Assembly: GCA_963580455.1 (NCBI GenBank)
Contig: OY756966.1
Location: forward strand, 25,423,001-25,487,000
DNA: 64,000 bases
Direction of reading: 5' to 3'
From: Euonymus europaeus
Taxonomy: Eukaryota > Streptophyta > Magnoliopsida > Celastrales > Celastraceae
The position numbers were made by a program, and so were the translations under genes. Shown here one piece after another: positions 51,476-62,500 of this stretch; the first letter of the stretch is position 1, and every line of letters begins with the position of its first letter. The notes under the pieces were generated by a model. The model saw nothing but the letters and a program-made list of their open reading frames with translations. It was not told the DNA's origin and searched no databases.

Positions 51476-54110
51476 TTCTGAATTCGGTGATTTTTAGCTT
51501 GATTTCGCACTACTTTTCGAGCTCTACAATCATCGTTTTCTGATTTTGATTTCAGAACTCGTGTCTAGTAGGTCTCGTTTCACCTAGTTAGCCGCGAAAT
51601 ATGGTTTCTTTAAGTAAACGGTTTTATGATTATCCGTTGACTCCGAGTTCTGAATTCAGTGAATTTTAGCTTGATTTCGCACTACTTTTCGAGCTCTACA
51701 ATCCTCGAATTTCGGATTTTGATTTCAGAACTCGTGGCTAGTAAGTATCGTTTCACCGAGTTAGACGCGAAATGTTGTTTCTTTACGTAAACGGTTTTTT
51801 GAATATCCGTTGACTCCGAGTTCTGAATTCGGTGATTTTTAGCTTTATTTCGCACTACTTTTCGAGCTCTACAATCCTGGCATCTTGGATTTTGAATTCA
51901 GAACTCGTGGGTAGTTAGTCTCATTTCACCTAGTTAGCCGCGAAATGTGGTTTCTTTACGTAAACGGTTTTATGAATATCCGTTCACTCCGAGTTCTGAA
52001 TTCGGAGATTTTTAGCTTGATTTTGCACTACTTTTTGAGCTCTACAATCCTGGAATTTCGGATTTTTATTTCAGAACTCGTGGCTAGTAGGTCTCGTTTC
52101 ACCTAGTTAGCCGCGAAATGTGGTTTCTTTACGTAAACGGTTTTATGAATATCCGTTGACTCCGAGTTCTGAATTCGGTGAATTTTTGCTTGACTTCCCA
52201 CTACTTTTCGAGCTCTACAATCCTGGCGTTTCGGATTTTGATTTCAGTACTCGTGGCTAGTAGGTCTCGTTTCACCTAGTTAGCCGCGAAATGTGGTTTC
52301 TTTACGTAAACGGTTTTATGAATATCCGTTGACTCCGAGTTCTGAATTCGGTGATTTTTAGCTTGACTTCGCACTACTTTTCGAGCTCTACAATCCTGGC
52401 GTTTCGGATTTTGATTTCAGTACTCGTGGCTAGTAGGTCTCGTTTCCCCTAGTTAGCCACGAAATGTGGTTTCTTTACGTAAACGGTTTTATGAATATCC
52501 GTTGACTCCGAGTTCTGAATTCGGTGATTTTTAGCTTGATTTCGCACTACTTTTCGAGCTCTACAATCCTGGCGTTTCAGATTTTGATTTTAGAACTCGT
52601 GGCTAGTTGGTCTCGTTTCAACTAGTTAGCCGCGAAATGTGGTTTCTTTACGTAAACGGTTTTATGAATATCCGTTGACTCCGAGTTCTGAATTCGGAGA
52701 TTTTTAACTTGATTTCGCACTACTTTTTGAGCCCTACAATCCTGGCATTTCGGATTTTTATTTCAGAACTCGTGGCTAGTAGGTCTCGTTTCACCTAGTT
52801 AGCCTCGAAATGCGGTTTCTTTACGTAAATGGTTTTATGAATATCCGTTGACTCCGAGTTCTGAATTCGGTGATTTTAACTTGATTTCGCACTTCTTTTT
52901 GAGCTCTACAATCCTAGTGTTTCGGATTTTGATTTCAGAACTCGAGGCTAGTAGGTCTTGTTTCACCTAGTTAGCCGCGAAAAATGGTTTCTTTACGTAA
53001 ACGGTTTTATGAATATCCGTTGACTACGAGATCTGAATTCGGTGATTTTTAGCTTGATTTCGTACTACTTTTTGAGCTCTACAATCCTGGCATTTCGGAT
53101 TTTGATTTCAGAACTCGTGGCTAGTAGGTCTCGTTTCACCTAGTTAGCCGCGAAATGTGGTTTCTTTACGTAAACGGTTTTATGAATATCTGTTGACTCC
53201 GAGTTCTGAATTCGGTGAATTTTAGCTTGGCTTCCCACTACTTTTCGAGCTCTACAATCCTGGCGCTTCGGATTTTGATTTCAGAACTCGTGGCTAGTAG
53301 GTCTCATTTCACCTAGTTAGCCGTGAAATGTGGTTTCTTTACGTAAATGGTTTTATGAATATCCGTTGACTCCGAGTTCTGAATTCGGTGATTTTAACTT
53401 GATTTCGCACTTCTTTTTGAGCTCTACAATCCTAGTGTTTCGGATTTTGATTTCAGAACTCGAGGCTAGTAGGTCTTGTTTCACCTAGTTAGCCGCGAAA
53501 AATGGTTTCTTTACGTAAACGGTTTTATAAATATCCGTTGACTACGAGTTCTGAATTCGGTGATTTTTAGCTTGATTTCGTACTACTTTTTGAGCTCTAC
53601 AATCCTGGCATTTCGGATTTTGATTTCAGAACTCGTGGCTAGTAGGTCTCGTTTCACCTAGTTAGCCGCGAAATGTGGTTTCTTTACGTAAACGGTTTTA
53701 TGAATATCCGTTGACTCCGAGTTCTGAATTCGGTGATTTTTAGCTTGACTTCACACTACTTTTCGAGCTCTACAATCCTGGCGTTTTGGATTTTGATTTC
53801 AGAACTCGTGGCTAGTTGGTCTCGTTTCACCTAGTTAGCCGTGAAATGTGGTTTCTTTACGTAAACGGTTTTATGAATATCCGTCGACTCCGAGTTCTGA
53901 ATTCGGTGATTTTTAGCTTGATTTCGCCCTACTTTTCGAGCTCTACAATCCTGGCGTTCCGGATTTTGATTTCAGAAGTCGTGGCTAGTAGGTCTCGTTT
54001 CACCTAGTTAGCCGTGAAATGTGGTTTCTTTACGTAAACGGTTTTATGAATATCCGTTGACTCCGAGTTCTGAATTCGGTGATTTTTAGCTTGATTTCCC
54101 ACTACTTTTC
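51476..54110 (+). repeat. 16-monomer tandem duplication, copy 2 (2766 bp)
   Basis: Directly adjoins copy 1 and ends near 54110, where ATCTTTGCG replaces ATCCTCGCG. The inner 518-bp step is at 52916 and 53434. Confidence 0.93.
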
Positions 54111-55796
54111 GAGCTCTACAATCTTTGCGTTTCGGATTTTGATTTCAGAACTCGTGGCTAGTAGGTCTCGTTTCACCTAGTTAGCCGCGAAATGTGGTTT
54201 CTTTACGTGAACGGTTTTATGAATATCCGTTGACTCCGAGTTCTGAATTCAGTGAATTTTAGCTTGATTTCCCACTACTTTTCGAGCTCTACAATCCTGG
54301 CGTTTTGGATTTTGATTTCAAAACTCGTGGTTAGTAGGTCTCGTTTCATCTAGTTAGACGCGAAATGTGGTTTCTTTACGTAAACGGTTTTTTGAATATC
54401 CGTTGACTCCGAGTTCTGAATTCAGTGATTTTTAGCTTGATTTCGCACTACTTTTCGAGCTCTAAAATCCTGGCGTTTCGGATTTTGATTTCAGAACTCG
54501 TGGCTAGTAGGTCTCGTTCCACCTATTTAGCAGCGAAATGTGGTTTCTTTACATAAACGGTTTTATGAATATCCGTTGACTCTGAGTTCTGAATTCGGCG
54601 ATTTTTAGCTTGATTTCGCACAAATTATCGAGCTCTACAATCATGGTTTTCGGATTTTGATTTCAGAACTCGTGGCTAGTAGGTCTCGTTTCACCTAGTT
54701 AGCCGTGAAATGTGGTTTCTTTACGTAAACGGTTTTATGAATATCCGTTGACTCCGAGTTCTGAATTCGGTGATTTTTAGCTTGATTTCCCACTACTTTT
54801 CGAGCTCTACAATCTTTGCGTTCCGGATTTTGATTTCGGAACTCGTGGCTAGTAGGTCTCGTTTCACCTAGTTAGCCGCGAAATGTGGTTTCTTTACGTA
54901 AACGGTTTTATGAATATCCGTTGACTACGAGTTCAGAATTCGGTGATTTTTAGCATGATTTCACACTACTTTTCGAGCTCTACAATCATGGTTTTCGGAT
55001 TTTGATTTCAGAACTCGTGGCTAGTAGGTCTCGTTTCACCTAATTAGCCGCGAAATGTGGTTTCTTTACGTAAACGGTTTTATGAGTATCCGTTGACTCC
55101 GAGTTCTGAATTCTCTGATTTTTAGCTTGATTTCGCACTACTTTTCGAACTCTACAATCCTGGAGTTTTGGATTTTGATTTCAGAACTCGTGGCTAGTTG
55201 GTCTCGTTTCACCTAGTTAGCCGCGAAATGTGGTTTCTTTACGTAAACGGTTTTATGAAAATCCGTTGACTCCGAGTTCAGAATTTGGTGATTTTTAGCT
55301 TGATTTCGCACTAATTTTCGAGCTCTACAATCCTGGCGTTCCGGATTTTGATTTCAGAACTCGTGGCTAGTAGGTCTCGTTTCACCTAGTTAGCTGCGAA
55401 ATGTGGTTTCTTTACGTAAACGGTTTTATGAATATCCGTTGACTCCGAGTTCAGAATTCGGTGATTTTTAGCATGATTTCACACTACTTTTCGAGCTCTA
55501 CAATCATGGTTTTCGGATTTTGATTTCAGAACTCGTGGCTAGTAGGTCTCGTTTCACCTAATTAGCAGCGAAATGTGGTTTCTTTACGTAAACGGTTTTA
55601 TGAATATCCGTTGACTCTGAGTTCTGAATTCGGCGATTTTTAGCTTGATTTCGCACTACTTTTCGAGCTCTACAATCCTGGCATTCCGGATTTTGATTTC
55701 AGAACTCGTGGCTAGTAGGTCTCGTTTCACCTAGTTAGCCGCGAAATGTGGTTTCTTTACGTAAACGGTTTTATGAATATCCGTTGAGTACGAGTT

Positions 55797-57345
55797 CAGA
55801 ATTCGGTGATTTTTAGCATGATTTCACACTACTTTTCGAGCTCTACAATCATGGTTTTCGGATTTTGATTTCAGAACTCGTGGCTAGTAGGTCTCGTTTC
55901 ACCTAATTAGCCGCGAAATGTGGTTTCTTTACGTAAACGGTTTTATGAATATCCGTTGACTCCGAGTTCTGAATTCGGTGATTTGTAGCTTGATTTCGCA
56001 CTACTTTTCGAACTCTACAATCCTGGTTTTTTGGATTTTGATTTCAGAACTCTTGGCTAGTTGGTCTCGTTTCACCTAGTTAGCCGCGAAATGTGGTTTC
56101 TTTACGTAAACGGTTTTATGAATATCCGTTGACTCCGAGTTCAGAATTCGGTGATTTTTAGCTTGATATCGCACTACTTTTTGAGCTCTACAATCCTGGC
56201 GTTCCGGATTTTGATTTCAGAACTCGTGGCTAGTAGGTCTCGTTTCACCTATTTAGCAGCGAAATGTGGTTTCTTTACGTAAACGGTTTTATGAATATCC
56301 GTTGACTCCGAGTTCTGAATTCGGTGATTTTTAGCTTGATTTCGCACTACTTTTCGAGCTCTACAATCCTGGTGTTTCGGATTTTGATTTCAGAACTCGT
56401 GTCTAGTAGGTCTCTTTTCACCTAGTTAGCCGCGAAATATGGTTTCTTTACGTAAACGGTTTTATGAATATCCGTTGACTCCGAGTTCTGAATTCGGTGA
56501 TTTTTAGCTTGATTTCGCACTACTTTTTGAGCTCTACAATCCTGGCGTTTCGGATTTTTATTTCAGAACTCGTGGCTAGTAGGTCTCGTTTCACCTAGTT
56601 AGCCGCAAAATGTGGTTTCTTTACGTAAACAGTTTTATGAATATCTTTTCACTCCAAGTTCTGAATTCGGCGATTTTTAGCTTAATTTCGCACTACTTTT
56701 CGAGCTCTACAATCATGGTTTTCGGATTTTGATTTCAGAACTCGTGTCTAGTAGGTCTCGTTTCACCTAGTTAGCCGCAAAATATGGTTTCTTTACGTAA
56801 ACGGTTTTATGAATATATTTTCATTCCAAGTTCGGAATTCGGTGATTTTTAGCTTGATTTCGCACTACTTTTCGAGCTCTACAATCATGGTTTTCGGATT
56901 TTGATTTCAGAACTCGTGTCTAGTAGGTCTCGTTTCACCTAGTTAGCCGCGAAATATGGTTTCTTTACGTAAACGGTTTTATGAATTTCCGTTGACTCCA
57001 AGTTCTGAATTCGGTGATTTTTAGCTTGATTTCGCACTTCTTTTCGAGCTCTACAATCCTGGCGTTCCGGATTTTGATTTCAGAACTCGTGGCTAGTAGG
57101 TCTCGTTTCACCTAGTTAGCCGCAAAATGTGGTTTCTTTACGTAAACGGTTTTATGAATATCCGTTGACTCCGAGTTCTGAATTCGGTGAATTTTAGCAT
57201 GATTTCGCACTACTTTTCTAGCTCTACAATCCTGGCGCTTCGGATTTTTATTTCAGAACTCGTGGCTAGTAGGTCTCATTTCACCTAGTTAGCCGCGAAA
57301 TGTGGTTTCTTTACGTAAACGGTTTTATGAATATCCGTTGACTCC
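55797..57345 (+). repeat. 11-monomer duplication, copy 1 (1900 bp offset)
   Basis: ATCATGGTTTTC (55848, 57748), CCTGGTTTTTTGG, TTAGCAGCG, GTGTCTAG, TTTTCACTCC (aligned at 56645 and 58545), ATATTTTCATTCCAAG and TTCTAGCTCTAC with GGCGCTTCGG follow in the same order. The offset is 11 monomers minus three, consistent with three 172-bp monomers per unit. Confidence 0.9.
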
Positions 57346-57655
57346 GAGTTCTGAATTCGGTGATTTTTAGCTTGATTTCGCACTACTTTTTGAGCTCTAC
57401 AATCCTGGTGTTTCGGATTTTGATTTCAGAACTCGAGGCTAGTAAGTCTCGTTTCACCTAGTTAGCCGCGAAATGTGGTTTCTTTACGTAAACGGTTTTA
57501 TGAATATCCGTTGACTCCGAGTTCCGAATTCGGTGAATTTTAGCTTGACTTCCCACTACTTTTCGAGCTCTACAATCCTGGCGTTTCGGATTTTGATTTC
57601 AGTACTCGTGGCTAGTAGGTCTCGTTTCACCTATTTAGCCGCGAAATGTGGTTTC

Positions 57656-57827
57656 TTTACGTAAACGGTTTTATGAATATCCGTTGACTCCGAGTTCAGA
57701 ATTCGGTGATTTTTAGCATGATTTCACACTACTTTTCGAGCTCTACAATCATGGTTTTCGGATTTTGATTTCAGAACTCGTGGCTAGTAGGTCTCGTTTC
57801 ACCTAATTAGCCGCGAAATGTGGTTTC
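57656..57827 (+). repeat. Example of the 172-bp subtype (GTTCAG/GCATGA/ATCATGG)
   Basis: Three linked changes mark this subtype: GAGTTCAGAATTCGG, TTTAGCATGATTTCACAC and ATCATGGTTTTCGG, the last one base shorter than ATCCTGGCGTTTCGG. It often has CACCTAATTAGCC as well. It is confined to domain 3 (first GCATGA monomer at about 26920) and keeps the CACAC state there. Recombinants exist, such as the monomers near 37690 and 38395 (ATCATGGCATTCCGG) and near 26970 (ATCCTGGCGTTCCGG). Confidence 0.9.
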
Positions 57828-59245
57828 TTTACGTAAACGGTTTTATGAATATCCGTTGACTCCGAGTTCTGAATTCGGTGATTTTTAGCTTGATTTCGTA
57901 CTACTTTTCGAACTCTACAATCCTGGTTTTTTGGATTTTGATTTCAGAACTCGTGGCTAGTTGGTCTCGTTTCACCTAGTTAGCCGCGAAATGTGGTTTC
58001 TTTACGTAAACGGTTTTATGAATATCCGTTGACTCCGAGTTCAGAATTCGGTGATTTTTAGCTTGATTTCGCACTACTTTTCGAGCTCTACAATCCTGGC
58101 GTTCCGGATTTTGATTTCAGAACTCGTGGCTAGTAGGTCTCGTTTCACCTATTTAGCAGCGAAATGTGGTTTCTTTACGTAAACGGTTTTATGAATATCC
58201 GTTGACTCCGAGTTCTGAATTCGGTGATTTTTAGCTTGATTTCGCACTACTTTTCGAGCTCTACAATCCTGGTGTTTCGGATTTTGATTTCCGAACTCGT
58301 GTCTAGTAGGTCTCTTTTCACCTAGTTAGCCGCGAAATATGGTTTCTTTACGTAAACGGTTTTATGAATATCCGTTGACTCCGAGTTCTGAATTCGGTGA
58401 TTTTTAGCTTGATTTCGCACTACTTTTTGAGCTCTACAATCCTGGCGTTTCGGATTTTTATTTCAGAACTCGTGGCTAGTAGGTCTTGTTTCACCTAGTT
58501 AGCCGCAAAATGTGGTTTCTTTACGTAAACGGTTTTATGAATATTTTTTCACTCCAAGTTCTGAATTCGGTGATTTTTAGCTTGATTTCGCACTACTTTT
58601 CGAGCTCTACAATCATGGTTTTCGGATTTTGATTTCAGAACTCGTGTCTAGTAGGTCTCGTTTCACCTAGTTAGGCGCAAAATATGGTTTCTTTACGTAA
58701 ACGGTTTTATGAATATATTTTCATTCCAAGTTCGGAATTCGGTGATTTTTTGCTTGATTTCGCACTACTTTTCGAGTTCTACAATCATGGTTTTCGGATT
58801 TTGATTTCAGAACTCGTGTCTAGTAGGTCTCGTTTCACCTAGTTAGCCGCGAAATATGGTTTCTTTACGTAAACGGTTTTATGAATATCCGTTGACTCCA
58901 AGTTCTGAATTCGGTGATTTTTTGCTTGATTTCGCACTACTTTTCGAGCTCTACAATCCTGGCGTTCCGGATTTTGATTTCAGAACTCGTGGCTAGTAGG
59001 TCTCGTTTCACCTAGTTAGCCGCAAAATGTGGTTTCTTTACGTAAACGGTTTTATGAATATCCGTTGACTCCGAGTTCTGAATTCGGTGAATTTTAGCTT
59101 GATTTCGCACTACTTTTCTAGCTCTACAATCCTGGCGCTTCGGATTTTTATTTCAGAACTCGTGGCTAGTAGGTCTCATTTCACCTAGTTAGCCGCGAAA
59201 TGTGGTTTCTTTACGTAAATGGTTTTATGAATATCCGTTGACTCC
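57697..59245 (+). repeat. 11-monomer duplication, copy 2 (1900 bp offset)
   Basis: Copy of 55797-57345, ending near 59245, where GAGTTCAGAATTCGG replaces GAGTTCTGAATTCGG. Confidence 0.9.
58692..58863 (+). repeat. Example of the ATATTTTCATTCCAAG subtype
   Basis: The usual ATATCCGTTGACTCCGAG is replaced by ATATATTTTCATTCCAAG, followed by TTCGGAATTCGG. It is linked to GTGTCTAGTAGG and GAAATATGG, and copies occur near 30540, 36930, 40045, 43503, 46789, 56815 and 58715. The change keeps the EcoRI site but alters the 17-bp palindrome. A milder form (CTTTTCACTCCAAG) sits just upstream in several blocks. Confidence 0.9.
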
Positions 59246-59504
59246 GAGTTCAGAATTCGGTGATTTTTAGCATGATTTCACACTAGTTTTCGAGCTCTAC
59301 AATCATGGTATTCGGATTTTGATTTCAGAACTCGTGGCTAGTAGGTCTCGTTTCACCTAATTAGCCGCGAAATATGGTTTCTTTACGTAAACGGTTTTAT
59401 TAATATCCGTTGACTCCGAGTTCTGAATTCGGTGATTTTTAGCTTGATTTCGCACTACTTTTCGAACTCTACAATCCTGGTTTTTTGGATTTTGATTTCA
59501 GAAC

Positions 59505-59535
59505 TCGTGCCTAGTTGGTACACCTAGTTAGCCGT
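59505..59535 (+). other. Monomer with a six-base deletion in the hairpin loop
   Basis: GTGCCTAGTTGGTACACCTAG replaces the usual run with GGTCTCGTTTCACC: fourteen bases become eight (GGTACACC). It is a singleton; I saw no second copy, so it is probably recent or a sequencing/assembly error. Confidence 0.8.
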
Positions 59536-59721
59536 GAAATGTGTTTTCTTTACGTAAACGGTTTTATGAATATCCGTTGACTCCGAGTTCAGAATTCGGT
59601 GATTTTTAGCTTGATTTCGCATTACTTTTCGAGCTCTACAATCCTGGCGTTCCGGATTTTGATTTCAGATCTCGTGGCTAGTAGGTCTCGTTTCACCTAT
59701 TTAGCAGCGAAATGTGGTTTC

Positions 59722-59731
59722 TTTACGTAAA
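59722..59731. repeat. 10-bp perfect palindrome TTTACGTAAA
   Basis: Self-complementary, present in most monomers of all three domains, and so usable as an orientation-neutral landmark. Variants are TTTACATAAA, TTTATGTAAA (both CpG transitions) and TTTACGTGAA. Confidence 0.9.
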
Positions 59732-59755
59732 CGGTTTTATGAATATCCGTTGACT

Positions 59756-59772
59756 CCGAGTTCTGAATTCGG
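59756..59772. repeat. 17-bp near-perfect palindrome around the EcoRI site
   Basis: CCGAGTTCTGAATTCGG is symmetric about its central T except for one G/T pair, so seven of eight base pairs match. The orientation switch at 6179-6190 falls in this element. Confidence 0.9.
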
Positions 59773-59847
59773 TGATTTTTAGCTTGATTTCGCACTACTT
59801 TTCGAGCTCTACAATCCTGGCGTTCCGGATTTTGATTTCAGAACTCG
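59757..59847. repeat. 11-bp inverted repeat spanning half the monomer
   Basis: CGAGTTCTGAA (59757-59767) and TTCAGAACTCG (59837-59847) are exact reverse complements, 69 bp apart. Both arms are conserved in most monomers. The GTTCAGAATTCGG subtype weakens the left arm. Confidence 0.9.
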
Positions 59848-59848
59848 T

Positions 59849-59879
59849 GGCTAGTAGGTCTCGTTTCACCTAGTTAGCC
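59849..59879. repeat. Imperfect hairpin next to the inverted repeat
   Basis: GGCTA pairs with TAGCC (outer five pairs) and AGGT with ACCT (inner four pairs) around the loop CTCGTTTC, with a small internal loop between the two stems. Confidence 0.75.
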
Positions 59880-60239
59880 GCGAAATGTGGTTTCTTTACG
59901 TAAACGGTTTTATGAATATCCGTTGACTCCGAGTTCTGAATTCGGAGATTTTTAGCTTGATTTCGCACTACTTTTTGAGCTCTACAATCCTGGCATTTCG
60001 GATTTTTATTTCAGAACTCGTGGCTAGTAGGTCTCGTTTCACATAGTTAGCCGCGAAATGCGGTTTCTTTACGTAAACGGTTTTATGAATATCTGTTGAC
60101 TCCGAGTTCTGAATTCGGTGAATTTTAGCTTGACTTACCACTACTTTTCGAGCTCTACAATCCTGGCGTTTCGGATTTTGATTTCAGAACTTGTGGCTAG
60201 TTGGTCTCGTTTCACCTAGTTAGCCGCGAAATGTGGTTT

Positions 60240-62500
60240 CTTTACGTAAACGGTTTTATGAATATCCGTTGACTCCGAGTTCAGAATTCGGTGATTTTTA
60301 GCATGATTTCACACTACTTTTCGAGCTCTACAATCATGGTTTTCGGATTTTGATTTGAGAACTCGTGGCTAGTAGGTCTCGTTTCACCTAATTAGCCGCG
60401 AAATGTGGTTTCTTTACGTAAACGGTTTTATGAATATCCGTTGACTCCGAGTTCTGAATTCGGTGATATTTAGCTTGACTTCCCACTACTTTTCTAGCTC
60501 TACAATCCTGGCGCTTCAAATTTTTATTTCAGAACTCGTGGCTAGTAGGTCTCATTTCACCTAGTTAGCCGCGAAATGTGGTTTCTTTACGTAAACGGTT
60601 TTATGAATATCCGTTGACTCCGAGTTCTGAATTCGGTGATTTTTAGCTTGATTTCGCACTACTTTTCGAACTCTACAATCCTGGTTTTTTGGATTTTGAT
60701 TTCAGAACTCGTGGCTAGTAGGTCTCGTTTCACCTAATAAGCCGCGAAATATGGTTTCTTTACGTAAACGGTTTTATGAATATCCGTTGACTACGAGTTC
60801 TGAATTCGGTGATTTTTAGCTTGATTTCGTACTACTTTTTGAGCTCTACAATCCTGGTGTTTCGGATTTTGATTTCAGAACTCGAGGCTAGTAAGTCTCG
60901 TTTCACCTAGTTAGCCGCAAAATGTGGTTTCTTTACGTAAACGGTTTTATGAATATCCGTTGACTCCGAGTTCTGAATTCGGTGAATTTTAGCTTGACTT
61001 CCCACTACTTTTCGAGCTCTACAATCCTGGCGTTTCGGATTTTGATTTCAGTACTCGTGGCTAGTAGGTCTCGTTTCACCTAATTAGCCGCGAAATGTGG
61101 TTTCTTTACGTAAACGGTTTTATGAATATCCGTTGACTCCGAGTTCTGAATTCGGTGATTTTTAGCTTGATTTCGCACTACTTTTCTAGCTCTACAATCC
61201 TGGCGCTTCGGATTTTTATTTCAGAACTCGTGGCTAGTAGGTCTCATTTCACCTAGTTAGCCGCCAAATGTGGTTTCTTTATGTAAACGGTTTTATGAAT
61301 ATCCGTTGACTCCGAGTTCTGAATTCGGTGATTTTTAGCTTGATTTCGCACTACTTTTTGAGCTCTACAATCCTGGTGTTTCGGATTTTGATTTCAGAAC
61401 TCGAGGCTAGTAAGTCTCGTTTCACCTAGTTAGCTGCGAAATGTGGTTTCTTTACGTAAACGGTTTTATGAATATCCGTTGACTCCGAGTTCTGAATTCG
61501 GTGAATTTTAGCTTGACTTCCCACTACTTTTCGAGCTCTACAATCCTGGCGTTTCGGATTTTGATTTCAATACTCGTGGCTAGTAGGTCTCGTTTCACCT
61601 AGTTAGCCGCGAAATGTTGTTTCTTTACGTAAACGGTTTTATGAATATCCGTTGACTCCGAGTTCTGAATTCGGAGATTTTTAGCTTGATTTCGCACTAC
61701 TTTTTGAGCTCTACAATCCTGGCATTTCGGATTTTTATTTAAGAACTCGTGGCTAGTAGGTCTCATTTCACCTAGTTAGCCGCGAAATGCGGTTTCTTTA
61801 CGTAAACGGTTTTATGAATATCTGTTGACTCCGAGTTCTGAATTCGGTGAATTTTAGCTTGACTTCCCACTACTTTTCGAGCTCTACAATCCTGGCGTTT
61901 CGGATTTTGATTTCAGAACTCGTGGCTAGTTGGTCTCGTTTCACCTAGTTAGCCGCGAAATGTGGTTTCTTTACGTAAACGGTTTTATGAATATCCGTTG
62001 ACTCCGAGTTCAGAATTCGGTGATTTTTAGCATCATTACACACTACTTTTCGAGCTCTACAATCAGGGTTTTCGGATTTTGATTTCAGAACTCGTGGCTA
62101 GTAGGTCTCGTTTCACCTAATTAGCCGCGAAATGTGGTTTCTTTACGTAAACGGTTTTATGAATATCCGTTGACTCCGAGTTCTGAATTCGGTGATTTTT
62201 AGCTTGATTTCGCACTACTTTTCGAACTCTACAATCCTGGTTTTTTGGATTTTGATTTCAGAACTCGTGGCTAGTAGGTCTCGTTTCACCTAATAAGCCG
62301 CGAAATATGGTTTCTTTACGTAAACGGTTTTATGAATATCCGTTGACTACGAGTTCTGAATTCGGTGATTTTTAGCTTGATTTCGTACTACTTTTTGAGC
62401 TCTACAATCCTGGTTTTTCGGATTTTGATTTCAGAACTCGAGGCTAGTAAGTCTCGTTTCACCTAGTTAGCCGCGAAATGTGGTTTCTTTACGTAAACGG
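60240..62500 (+). repeat. Nine- and ten-monomer repeats near the right end
   Basis: The AATAAGCCGCGAAATATGG monomer at 60736 recurs at 62292 (1556 bp, nine monomers minus one), with CCTGGTTTTTTGG before it and CTCGAGGCTAGTAAGTC after it. The GTTCAGAATTCGG monomer at 60281 recurs at 62010 (1729 bp, ten monomers minus one). The copies are less exact than the 3287-bp pair, and one monomer was gained or lost between them. Confidence 0.75.

Larger units (their letters stand above)
59722..59894 (+). repeat. Representative near-consensus 173-bp monomer
   Basis: A good reference copy. In order it holds TTTACGTAAA (1-10), the 17-bp dyad with GAATTC (35-51), GAGCTC (83-88), TTCAGAACTCG (116-126), the GGCTA...TAGCC hairpin (128-158) and CCGCGAAATG (157-166). 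It is about 42% GC with 13 CpG sites. Its stop codons in several frames make long reading frames unlikely. Confidence 0.95.

Noticed and set aside
53816..54007. Open reading frame of 63 codons on the plus strand
   Set aside because: It spans just over one monomer. Its start depends on the local variant CCGTGAAATG and similar changes, and the sequence is ordinary satellite with no promoter or coding bias.
59720..59736. CENP-B box-like site, TCTTTACGTAAACGGTT
   Set aside because: Against the core NTTCGNNNNANNCGGGN it matches about five of nine required bases, mainly through AAACGG. TTTCGCACTACTTTTCG also reaches only about five. Neither is enough to call a functional box.
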